Part shown: positions 33,590-40,523 of the stretch, one piece after another
Layout: each line of letters starts with the position of its first letter
Numbering within the stretch: the stretch's first letter is position 1
Origin: Nitrospirota bacterium
GTDB taxonomy: Bacteria; Nitrospirota; JACRHJ01
DNA length: 64,000 nt
NCBI GenBank assembly: GCA_016212105.1
Contig: JACRHJ010000032.1
Span: forward strand, 28,051 to 92,050
Direction: 5' to 3'
Translations under genes and position numbers: made by a program
The notes under the pieces: generated by a model
What the model was told of the DNA's origin: nothing
Seen by the model: only the letters and a program-made list of their open reading frames with translations
Database searches by the model: none

Positions 33590-33774
33590 GGCCTTGCCTC
33601 CTTCCAGGACGTTTGATTATGAATCCGGCAACTTTATATGCAAACGAGCGAAGTAAGAAAAGTCTCTGGATTCCCGCTTTCGCGGGAATGACGCCGTTTA
33701 TTGTCGTCCCCGTGAAAACGGGGACCCAGTGTCTTTTGCATATTTAATTGCCGAAGCAATAATATGTGTGCGCG
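33590..33774. repeat. Two B palindromes between paralogues
   Basis: B element 33667-33692 and B' variant 33703-33729 (GTCGTCCCCGTGAAAACGGG). No gene seen. Confidence 0.8.
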
Positions 33775-34134
33775 TCAGTCCTTGCTGGTCTCCGAGGCTT
33801 CCGCGTACTCGTAACCGGCGTCGGTCGCATCCGCGCCCTGCGCGACGCTCACGAGGTATCCGCCCGCCGCGCCTATCGCGCTGCCCGCGACCACGAAGGC
33901 CACGAAGGATATGCCGACGCCCGCGAGCATCGCGGCGGCGATTACCGCGCGCGGCAGAAGCTCGTTCGCCATCAGCCGGAGCGTCGTCTCGCCGAACAGG
34001 TAGTTTATGAGGCTGAGGCCGGCCGTGCCGCCTATCGCCGCGCCCTGGAGCAGCCCGAAGACCGCGAACATCGCCACGCCTATACTCGCGCCTATAACAC
34101 CACACTTCTTCATGAGTACGCTTTTCTCTACCAT
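33775..34134 (-). CDS. Small membrane protein, paralogue P3 of tandem family
   Basis: 119 residues; ATG 34134 preceded by AAAGGAG. Contains 'FAVFGLLQGAAIGGTAGL', nearly identical to P2, then 'LLPRAVIAAAMLAGVGISFVAFVVAGSAIGAAGGYLV' and a Asp/Glu-rich tail. Two to three predicted membrane helices rich in Gly and Ala, as in oligomerising small membrane proteins. Not recognised as a named family. Confidence 0.85.
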   Translation of the reverse strand: MVEKSVLMKKCGVIGASIGVAMFAVFGLLQGAAIGGTAGLSLINYLFGETTLRLMANELLPRAVIAAAMLAGVGISFVAFVVAGSAIGAAGGYLVSVAQGADATDAGYEYAEASETSKD

Positions 34135-34227
34135 GGTAAGGCTCCTTTCGAGGAAAACATTAAAAACCAGGAAAAGTCCCGCCTTCTTGTAAGAAGGCGG
34201 CCCAAGAACTTTTAACAGTAAAACAGG
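34135..34227. repeat. D hairpin between paralogues P2 and P3
   Basis: D element 34171-34215 (AAAAGTCCCGCCTTCTTG...AAGAAGGCGGCCCAAGAAC), within the operon. Confidence 0.8.
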
Positions 34228-34560
34228 CTACCTTGCCTGAGTAGCAGCTTCCTTGGTCTCGGCCTGCTTAGGGGACAGCACGCGGCCGACCGCCCAGCCC
34301 GCGACCCCGCCGACCGTCATGAACATCACGAAGGATACCAGAGCGCCTGCCAGCATGGACGCCCCGATTACCACGCGGGATATGAGGCTCGCACCCGCGA
34401 TCTCGATCGCGCCGGAACCGAACACCTCGTTCGCAAGCACCAGGCCCGCCGTGCCGCCTATCGCCGCGCCCTGCAGAAGACCTAAGACCGCGAAACCCGC
34501 AAGACCCGCCCAGAGACCAGCCGTCAAACACTTTTTCGCCATGCTCTCGTTCGTCTTCAT
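34228..34560 (-). CDS. Small membrane protein, paralogue P2 of tandem family
   Basis: 110 residues from ATG 34560 with TAGGAGGTG upstream (a longer start at 34587 lacks a site). Shares 'AVLGLLQGAAIGGTAGL' and 'SRVVIGASMLAGALVSFVMF' with P3 and P4. A short basic N-terminus (MAKKCL), two or three Gly-rich helices and a Lys/Glu tail. Downstream of P1 by 10 nt. Function unknown. Confidence 0.87.
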   Translation of the reverse strand: MKTNESMAKKCLTAGLWAGLAGFAVLGLLQGAAIGGTAGLVLANEVFGSGAIEIAGASLISRVVIGASMLAGALVSFVMFMTVGGVAGWAVGRVLSPKQAETKEAATQAR

Positions 34561-34570
34561 GACACACCTC

Positions 34571-34918
34571 CTATTGAAAATGGACAATGCCCTTGTCCGA
34601 AGTACCCGTGATGCAGTGCGACCTCTTCACGGCCTGCCCGCCCCTGACGGCGTAGCCTATCAGCCTGCCCGCCGCGAAGCCGCTCGATATGAACATCGTC
34701 GCGGAAAGTATGATGCCCGCAACCATCCCGATACCGGTCATAACCCTCGACATCGCCTCCGCGCTCATGCCGGCCGGGCCGAGGATGTACCCGCCAAGCT
34801 CAAGGCCGGCCGCCCCGCCGACCAGCACGCCCTGCATGAAACCGAAGACAACGAAGGCCGCCGCCCCGGCGAGGCCGCCCAGCAGGCCGAGCATCTTGGA
34901 ATACCTTTTCGCGTCCAT
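34571..34918 (-). CDS. Small membrane protein, paralogue P1 of tandem family (first gene after promoter)
   Basis: 115 residues; ATG 34918 with GGAGGG upstream. The most divergent copy: 'AFVVFGFMQGVLVGGAAGLELGGYILG', then 'SRVMTGIGMVAGIILSATMFISSGFAAGRLIG'. Shares with the others the spacing between the [LM]QG-x2-[IV]GG segment and the SR-(V/A)-hydrophobic-MxAG segment. Directly follows the sigma-54 promoter 40 nt upstream, so it heads the operon running to the 12-haem cytochrome. Confidence 0.85.
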   Translation of the reverse strand: MDAKRYSKMLGLLGGLAGAAAFVVFGFMQGVLVGGAAGLELGGYILGPAGMSAEAMSRVMTGIGMVAGIILSATMFISSGFAAGRLIGYAVRGGQAVKRSHCITGTSDKGIVHFQ

Positions 34919-34958
34919 CGCACCCTCCGTTTTTTGTCCCTCTTGCCCCTTAATAAGA

Positions 34959-34973
34959 GCAAACGGCGTGCCA
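34959..34973 (-). promoter_or_regulatory. Sigma-54 (-24/-12) promoter of the small-protein/CISM operon
   Basis: On the - strand TGGCAC (34973-34968), spacer GCCGT, TTGC (34962-34959): exact RpoN core. The -12 GC lies about 41 nt from the ATG of P1. An NtrC-type activator would be required; the response regulator at 24918 is a candidate. Confidence 0.78.
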
Positions 34974-35195
34974 ACAAAAACAGGATTGTTTTGGTGTGCG
35001 GATAATTAAATTGCAACTCGTTGATAATTATCGGCAATAAACTGCGAGGCGGGATTGTCTGGCCAGCCTGGGAAGGCGGGCGGGACGGGGCCGGCCCATG
35101 TTTTTTTGCACGGATGCAAATAGGGGCCGTCCTGAATTTGCAGAATTGCGAGTTATCAGTTATGGTTATGAAGAGGATAAGGGCGGGACGCCCGC

Positions 35196-35229
35196 AAAAA
35201 AAGAAGGGCCGACACACGGGTCGGCCCTT
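35196..35229 (-). terminator. Terminator of 10-haem cytochrome gene (E palindrome plus T run)
   Basis: On the - strand AAGGGCCGAC pairs with GTCGGCCCTT (35229-35204) and is followed by CTTTTTTT. It lies about 190 nt beyond the stop codon of the gene at 35418. Confidence 0.6.
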
Positions 35230-35417
35230 TATCGTCACCCCCGTGAAAACGGGGGTCCATTTTGACATATTAATCCGGCAACTAAACGGGCGAACTTCCT
35301 GGACCCCGTGTCAAAGCCTGCCCTGAGCGTAGTCGAATGGGCACGGGGCGACGAACAAGCACACGTCATTCCCGCCCCGGCTTTTAGGCATACCGGGGCA
35401 GGGATGACAACGATGAG

Positions 35418-36272
35418 TTACCTGTCCCCCGTCTTCCACGTATGCGCCTTGTGGCATGTGCCGCAGGCGGCCCTGTTGCCCGCGTGTATCTTGCCGGTCA
35501 GGTCCTTGGCGTGGCAGCCGCGGCATTTCTCGTCCGACGGCTTTATCGCGCCGTGCGGGTCGTGGCAGTCGAAACACTCGAGCTTTGCCATCGGTGCGTC
35601 GGCCGGGAACATGGACTCCTTGTGGCAGTTCATGCAACGCTGCCTCGTCGGGATGACCCGGTTCTTCTCCGTCCCCTCCCGCAGGGAGAAGATGTGGCAG
35701 TCCACGCAGGAGAGCCCCACCATCCCGGCCGCGTGCACGGACTTGTCCTTGTGGCACCTGGCGCAGGCGTCCCTGTCGAACGGGAAGTCGTGCTTTTTGA
35801 ACGGGTGGCAGTTGAAGCACTCGATGAAGTGGTGGCGGTAATGGCCGTAGGCCTCCTGCGGCTTGGGCTCGGGCTGGCCCTCCACCTTGTCCATGCCCTG
35901 AGACTTCTGCTCCCAGTGGCACTCGCCGCAGGACTCCCACGGGAGCTTCTTCCCGTGCTTCTGGGGTATGTCCTTCGTGCCGTATATGACGTGTTTGACG
36001 AGCAGCTCGTTCTGCTCTATGACGCCGAGCCGGTGGCATTCCTGGCAGGTGACGGTCTTGTGGAAGCCCGCGCGCCAGTCGTCGTATGTCTCCTCCATCA
36101 GGTGGCAGTTGTTGCAGTACTCCGGGTCCTGGCGTATGAACCTGCTGTACTTCATGCCGATGACGAAGCCAGCCGCCGAGATGATGAGGAGCAGGACGAG
36201 TAGCGCGGCGAAGTGGCGCGGCCCGTAGATGTCCTTTATCTTGTCGTATATCTTTTCGAGGCTGTTGAGCAT
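35418..36272 (-). CDS. Membrane-anchored 10-haem NapC/NirT-like cytochrome
   Basis: 284 residues from ATG 36272 with AAAGGCAAC. An N-terminal signal anchor (about 22-44) precedes a NapC/NirT-type start ('EYCNNCHLMEETYDDWRAGFHKTVTCQECHRLGVIEQNELL'), then further CXXCH to a total of ten. Relatives (CymA, NrfH-like) oxidise menaquinol and feed periplasmic reductases. It shares the first 120 residues' pattern with the 11-haem protein at 53823-54812, so the two are paralogues. Single gene on its own between a terminator and repeats. Confidence 0.94.
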   Translation of the reverse strand: MLNSLEKIYDKIKDIYGPRHFAALLVLLLIISAAGFVIGMKYSRFIRQDPEYCNNCHLMEETYDDWRAGFHKTVTCQECHRLGVIEQNELLVKHVIYGTKDIPQKHGKKLPWESCGECHWEQKSQGMDKVEGQPEPKPQEAYGHYRHHFIECFNCHPFKKHDFPFDRDACARCHKDKSVHAAGMVGLSCVDCHIFSLREGTEKNRVIPTRQRCMNCHKESMFPADAPMAKLECFDCHDPHGAIKPSDEKCRGCHAKDLTGKIHAGNRAACGTCHKAHTWKTGDR

Positions 36273-36537
36273 GTTGCCTTTATACAATGGGGCCTGTTAT
36301 ATAATCCCCCCTCATTCCCCCCTTTGTCAAAGGGGGAATGAGGGGATTTGTTCTTGATTGTCACCCCCGTGAGAACGGGGGTCCATTTTGACCCTAATAC
36401 AAAAATGGATTCCCGCTTTCGCGGGAATGACATATGCTTGTTCGTCGCCCCGTGCCCATTCGACTACGCTCAGGGCAGGCTTTGACACGGGGTCCAGGAA
36501 GTTTGCCTATTTTGCTGCTGAATTAATAACAACTTGC
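36273..36537. repeat. Intergenic repeats H, B', B, long C
   Basis: H-type palindrome (CCCTCATTCCCCC...GGGGGAATGAGGGG) at about 36308-36345, B' 36360-36392, B 36406-36430, long-form C 36443-36502. No gene seen. Confidence 0.8.
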
Positions 36538-36561
36538 GCGGGCGCAATTTATTGCGCCCGC
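36538..36561 (-). terminator. Hairpin downstream of glycosyltransferase gene
   Basis: GCGGGCGCAA pairs with TTGCGCCCGC across a 4-nt loop immediately after the - strand gene at 36569. The following T run is weak. Confidence 0.55.
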
Positions 36562-36568
36562 ACCTTGT

Positions 36569-37705
36569 TTATCCCTTAGCCTTCAGTATCTCCTCGTACA
36601 GCCCCTCGAGCGCGGTCACCGTCGCCTCGATCGAGAACTTCTCCGCGCGCTCCCTGCCCTTGGCGACAAGCTCCGCACGGAACTTCTCGTGGGTCAGGAC
36701 GCTCATCAGGGCGTCCGCGAGCGCCTGAGGGTCCTTCGCGGGTATCAGGACGCCCGCCCCTCCGAGCACCTCCGGCGTCCCGCCGACAGCGGTCGCCACG
36801 ACCGGGACGCCCGCCGCCATGCCCTCTATGAGCACCCGCCCGAGCCCCTCGTTCAGCGAGGTAAGGGCGACCGCGTCGACCGCCGCGAGGAGTTCCGGCA
36901 CGTCCTTCCTCCGGCCGGTCATGATGACCTTGTCGTGACCGATCCGCTCCGCCCAGTGGAGTATCGTCGCGCGCTCCTCGCCGTTTCCGACTATCAGGTA
37001 CTTCACGCCCGGCAGGGCCTTCTCCATGATGGGGAAGCTCGACATGAACGTGGCGCAGTCCTTTATCAGGTCGAGCCGGCCTATCCAGCCGACGACCGGG
37101 GCGTCCTGAGGGATGTCCAGCGACTCCCGCACCTCGGCCCTTGTCTTGTTAGGGTTCTTGAACCTGCCGAGGTATATCCCCATCGGGACCGTCGTGAACT
37201 TCCCGCGCGGGGCTACCTTCAGCCGGACGTAGTCCTCTGCCTCGGTCTCGGTCAGGGTGAGTATCCTGTCGCAGAACCGCGCGGCGAACCTCTCGTGCCT
37301 GACGAAGAAGTCGGTGCGCTCCTGTGCGTAGTAGCCGTGGAATATGTGGCCGTGTGGGGAGTGTACGACCGCCTTGCAGCCCGCGAGCCGGGCGGCAATC
37401 CTGCCCAGGAAGCCCGCCTTCGCCGCATGCGTGTGGACGACCTTGGGCTTGACCTTAAGCGTGACCGCGAAGAGGTTGACAAGTGCGCTGATGTCGTTGT
37501 ACGGGCTGAACTCGCGGGCGAGTTCCGGTATGTAGTACCCCGCGATCCCGGTCCTGTCGAAGAAGCCGGGGTCCTGGTGGTCGGATGTCATGCCGTATGC
37601 GACGGCGACCTGGTGGCCGCGCAGCTTCTGCGCTGTCGCGAGCTGGAGGACGGACTCGGCGGAGCCGCCCATGTCCAGCCGTGTTATGATATGCAGTATG
37701 CTCAA
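36569..37705 (-). CDS. GT4-family glycosyltransferase
   Basis: 378 residues; TTG start at 37705 behind AGGAGGG (a longer frame lacks a site). GT-B fold, family 4: acceptor-side 'ITRLDMGGSAESVLQLA', 'THAAKAGFLGRIAARLAG' and 'HSPHGHIF', and the nucleotide-sugar region 'VGWIGRLDLIKD', 'YLIVGNGEERATI', 'TSLNEGLGRVLIEGMAAGVPVVATAVGGTPEVL' including the E-x7-E motif. Transfers a sugar to an envelope polysaccharide precursor. No other glycan genes nearby, so the product cannot be named. Confidence 0.93.
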   Translation of the reverse strand: MSILHIITRLDMGGSAESVLQLATAQKLRGHQVAVAYGMTSDHQDPGFFDRTGIAGYYIPELAREFSPYNDISALVNLFAVTLKVKPKVVHTHAAKAGFLGRIAARLAGCKAVVHSPHGHIFHGYYAQERTDFFVRHERFAARFCDRILTLTETEAEDYVRLKVAPRGKFTTVPMGIYLGRFKNPNKTRAEVRESLDIPQDAPVVGWIGRLDLIKDCATFMSSFPIMEKALPGVKYLIVGNGEERATILHWAERIGHDKVIMTGRRKDVPELLAAVDAVALTSLNEGLGRVLIEGMAAGVPVVATAVGGTPEVLGGAGVLIPAKDPQALADALMSVLTHEKFRAELVAKGRERAEKFSIEATVTALEGLYEEILKAKG

Positions 37706-38042
37706 TCCGGGTGTCCCTCCTGTAATTTCAGTCCGTATACTATATAATAAATGCGGGAGGGCTGTAAAGAAATAAAGAGGGGAATGGACCAACCCTTCCC
37801 TCTTATCCCCTCCCTGTGAAGGGAGGCGAAGATTTGTCGAAGCCGTTAATTATGATAAAACCCGGCCTCGACGAATCTCCCTCCCCCTGCACAGGGGGAG
37901 GGCCGGGGTGGGGGTAGGTTCGACTTTTGTGCTATTATAAAATAGTTGTAAACCTTTTCATTACCCGGCCGTCTAATGGTCAGGAAGCGGCGACGTATTC
38001 TTGACATTCCATTCAGGCGGCAGCCGGAAACAGGAGGGTATC
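37706..38042. repeat. Spacer with H-like repeat and ECF-type promoter
   Basis: 337 nt. A long imperfect inverted repeat at about 37788-37912 brings together CTCCCTGTGAAGGGAGG-type and CTCCCCCTGCACAGGGGGAG sequences around a TTCGTCGAAG/CTTCGACGAA pair. The distal 80 nt hold the promoter described separately. No gene seen. Confidence 0.65.
37948..37976 (+). promoter_or_regulatory. Candidate ECF-sigma promoter
   Basis: GTAAACCTTTT (AAC at 37951-37953) followed after 16 nt by CGTCTAA (37970-37976) matches the general ECF architecture (AAC-type -35, CGTC-type -10). It drives the operon encoding an ECF sigma factor, consistent with autoregulation. Confidence 0.5.
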
Positions 38043-38444
38043 ATGAAAAGGTTTACGAAGGCATTGGTAATGGCGGCCGTAATAGCGCTGCCTCTGGCGG
38101 CGGCGGACTTCGCGGCGGCGGACGACAGGCCGCGCTACGGCGGCCCGGGCTTCGGTATAAACGTCGGGTTCTGCCAGGGCGGCGCATGCGTGAACAACTG
38201 CGACATCTGCCGCGACCGGGCGCAGGCAAGGTCGGACTTCCGTGAACTCCGGCGCGACCGTGCGCGGGGCGCGGACTGGCGCGAAGTGAGGGCGGACCGC
38301 ATGAGGCTCCGCGCGGACATGCGTGAACTGAGACGCGACATGCGGGATGTCAGACACGACAGGATGGGCAGGGGACACGGATACGGCCACGGCCACGGAT
38401 ACGGGTGGCGCGACAACTGCGGAAACGGGTATGGCAGACGCTGA
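38043..38444 (+). CDS. Secreted Cys/His-rich protein, first gene of ECF operon
   Basis: 133 residues from ATG 38043 with GGAGGGT. Signal peptide MKRFTKALVMAAVIALPLAAADFAAA. The mature part has a compact cysteine group 'CQGGACVNNCDICRD', a long Arg/Asp-rich helix ('FRELRRDRARGADWREVRADRMRLRADMRELRRDMRD') and a Gly/His-rich tail ('GHGYGHGHGYG'). It resembles metal-sensing or chaperone-like periplasmic stress proteins but is not a recognised family. The 3' end overlaps the ECF sigma gene by 14 nt. Confidence 0.75.
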   Translation: MKRFTKALVMAAVIALPLAAADFAAADDRPRYGGPGFGINVGFCQGGACVNNCDICRDRAQARSDFRELRRDRARGADWREVRADRMRLRADMRELRRDMRDVRHDRMGRGHGYGHGHGYGWRDNCGNGYGRR

Positions 38445-39030
38445 CGAACACTCTCTGATTGAGGCGGCCAGAGGCGGCGATACCGAGGCCTTCGGCGTCC
38501 TGGTCGAACGCTACATGCCGAGGGCGGTCGCGTTCGCCCGGCATATGACCGGCAGGGCGGACGACGCCTCCGACCTCGCCCAGGACGCGTTCGTCAAGGC
38601 CTGGCGCGGCATCGGCTCGTTCAAGGGCGAGTCCGGATTTTATACATGGTTCTTCCGGGTGCTCGCGAACATCTGCGTGGACCACCTCCGGAAGGAGGCC
38701 TTCAGGAAGAAGCTGTTCTTCTTCGCAAGGGACAGGGACGACGGGGGAGACGAGACGGCTGACCCGGTGGAGACGGCCCCGGACGAGGACCCGGGCAGCG
38801 TGCCGGACGTGAGTCTGGGACGGAAAGAATTACGGGCTGCACTGGGCAAGGCGGTAAGGGGGCTCCCGGCGAGACAGAGGGCTGTGTTCCTGATGAAGCA
38901 CGTGGAAGGCATGAAAATAACCGAGATCGCCGTGGCGCTCGGCATAAGCGAGGGGGCGGTCAAGTCCCACCTCGTCCGGTCGGTCACGGCGCTGCGGAAG
39001 GGTTTGAAGGGCTATGCACCCGGAAGCTGA
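38431..39030 (+). CDS. ECF-family RNA polymerase sigma factor
   Basis: 199 residues from ATG 38431, overlapping the preceding gene. Region 2: 'AFGVLVERYMPRAVAFARHMTGRADDASDLAQDAFVKAWRGIGSFKGESGFYTWFFRVLANICVDHLRK'; region 4: 'LPARQRAVFLMKHVEGMKITEIAVALGISEGAVKSHLVRSVTALRK'. The linker is Asp/Glu-rich. Directs RNA polymerase to stress promoters; its partner anti-sigma factor is likely the zf-HC2-type protein at 39305. Confidence 0.94.
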   Translation: MADADEHSLIEAARGGDTEAFGVLVERYMPRAVAFARHMTGRADDASDLAQDAFVKAWRGIGSFKGESGFYTWFFRVLANICVDHLRKEAFRKKLFFFARDRDDGGDETADPVETAPDEDPGSVPDVSLGRKELRAALGKAVRGLPARQRAVFLMKHVEGMKITEIAVALGISEGAVKSHLVRSVTALRKGLKGYAPGS

Positions 39031-39304
39031 CGGGGACTTCATATGCGCCCACTCTTGGGCTGTTTCGGGCAGCCGAGGTTTCATAACGCCCCCCAACCCC
39101 CTCTTATCTTAAGAGGGGGGCAAGAGGTGGAAGCCAGATTGGTTATTAACACGGTGGACAAATATGCGAACTTCCTGGACCCCGTGTCAAGCACGGGGAG
39201 ACACGAAACTACCCGTCATTCCCGCGAAAGCGGGAATCCAGCGACTTTGTTTTGGTCGAAGCTATTTGCATAATTAGTCGCCGGATTAATGGTAAGGGAA
39301 AACG
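39031..39304. repeat. Intergenic repeats H, C, B
   Basis: H-like palindrome (CCCCCTCTTATCTTAAGAGGGGG) at about 39098-39120, short-form C 39171-39203, B element 39215-39241. They lie between the ECF sigma and anti-sigma genes. Confidence 0.8.
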
Positions 39305-39886
39305 ATGGACACCACCAGACATATGGAACCCTGCGCGGGTTACGAGGAACGGCTAATACTATCCAGGTACGGCGAGCTGGGGCCGGAGGAAGAGAAGGCA
39401 TTGGGGGCTCACCTCTCCGGATGCCCGGCCTGCCGCGCGTACATGGACGGGCTGGAGTCCGCGCTTGTGGAGCTGCCGGATACCATGCCCGGCCCGTTCG
39501 CGGCCCGGAAGGCTGTAAGGGGCGTGATGGAGCGTATCTCTGATTCGCAGTCCGGCGCGAAGGCGAGGCCCGCGTACATGCGGTACCTTGCGCCCGCGTT
39601 CGCCGCCCTCGCCCTGATTGTCGCGGCGGCGTGGGTTGGCTTGCACCAGCCGCCGGCCGTCACGACCGCGCCGGTCGCCGCGCCGGTCACGGTAGCGTCC
39701 GGCGGTCCGGATACCACGCCCGCGACTGCCCATGATGCGGCCCCCGCGAATGTCATAGCGAACACGACCGCGCATCAGGACGATACGCACGCAGCCGCCG
39801 TCGAGGTAGCGGACAGCATCGAGATGCTTGCCGACCTCGACCTGATGGAGGACCTGGAAACGCTCGACCGTCTTGAAAGCCTTTAA
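39305..39886 (+). CDS. Membrane anti-sigma factor with zinc-finger-like N-terminus
   Basis: 193 residues. A cytosolic anti-sigma domain (about 8-80) contains 'HLSGCPACRAYMDGLE', the H-x3-C-x2-C core of ZAS/zf-HC2 anti-sigma factors; a single TM helix at about 95-113 ('APAFAALALIVAAAWVGL'); and a periplasmic Ala/Thr/Pro-rich tail ending in an acidic helix ('IEMLADLDLMEDLETLDRLE'). It would hold the ECF sigma factor at 38431 inactive until an envelope or redox signal arrives. Confidence 0.88.
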   Translation: MDTTRHMEPCAGYEERLILSRYGELGPEEEKALGAHLSGCPACRAYMDGLESALVELPDTMPGPFAARKAVRGVMERISDSQSGAKARPAYMRYLAPAFAALALIVAAAWVGLHQPPAVTTAPVAAPVTVASGGPDTTPATAHDAAPANVIANTTAHQDDTHAAAVEVADSIEMLADLDLMEDLETLDRLESL

Positions 39887-39946
39887 CTGTTAAAAGTTTG
39901 TGGGCCGCCTTTTTACAAAAAGGCGGGACTTTAAAGGGGTGTATTA
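39887..39946. repeat. D hairpin within ECF operon
   Basis: D element 39890-39932 in the variant GGGCCGCCTTTTT...AAAAAGGCGGGAC; the following gene starts 15 nt later with AAAGGGG. Confidence 0.8.
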
Positions 39947-40492
39947 ATGAACAAGCTGTTTATCATCGCCGTCGCACTCGTGGCGCTTCTTCTGCCCGCC
40001 GTACCCGCATTTGCAACCGACGCCGCCCCGGCCGCAGCGTCCGACGGCAGCCTCGACCAGAAGTGGGAGAGCCTCTCCACGGAGGATAAGCGGAAGCTCC
40101 TCGACATGTACGAGAGGAGGCAGGGCAGGGCAGAGCGGCGCGAGGGCCGGGAAGAGCGGCGCAAGGCGCACGAGAAGATGACGCCCGAGGAGCGCAAGGA
40201 GTTCCGGGAGCGTATGGAGAAGTTCCGGGAGATGTCCCCCGGGGACCAGGACAGGATGATAAGGCGCATGGAGCGGATCCGGGAGATGACGCCGGAGGAG
40301 TGGAGGGCCTACCAGGAGCGGGTGGAGCGGTTCAGTAACCTGCCCCAGGAGAAGAAGGACGAGATACGGAAGCGGCTGGACGAGATAGACAGGCTGCCGG
40401 AGGCGGAGCGCAAGGCTGAGCGCCGGAAGCTCAAGCAGGATCTGACCGAAGAGGGCGTTATCAAGCCTGGGCAGGGGGTGGGAGGCCGCTGA
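39947..40492 (+). CDS. Secreted DUF3106-like charged helical protein
   Basis: 181 residues. Signal peptide MNKLFIIAVALVALLLPAVPAFA, then a long helix of alternating Glu/Arg/Lys with repeated '(M)TPEERKEFRERMEKFREM', 'MTPEEWRAYQERVERFSNLPQEKKDEIRKRLDEI' segments, resembling DUF3106/LTXXQ-type periplasmic proteins such as those in metal- and envelope-stress operons. Last gene of the ECF operon; probably a periplasmic stress-buffering protein. Confidence 0.8.
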   Translation: MNKLFIIAVALVALLLPAVPAFATDAAPAAASDGSLDQKWESLSTEDKRKLLDMYERRQGRAERREGREERRKAHEKMTPEERKEFRERMEKFREMSPGDQDRMIRRMERIREMTPEEWRAYQERVERFSNLPQEKKDEIRKRLDEIDRLPEAERKAERRKLKQDLTEEGVIKPGQGVGGR

Positions 40493-40523
40493 AGAGGCGT
40501 CCATTTAATGCGATGGTATTCCA

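Larger units (their letters stand above)
34919..35417. repeat. 500-bp spacer: promoter region, E/terminator, B', long C, short A
   Basis: No gene seen. Besides the sigma-54 site, it contains an E palindrome at 35204-35229, a B' element 35234-35266, a long-form C 35294-35352, and a truncated A element 35364-35409 in which the GTCATTCCCGCCCCGG/CCGGGGCAGGGATGAC arms remain paired although the usual TGAACTCCAG side is missing. Confidence 0.8.

Noticed and set aside
35021..35326. 101-codon + strand frame in the spacer near 35.1-35.3 kb
   Set aside because: Composed of E, B' and C repeat sequence; no conserved product.
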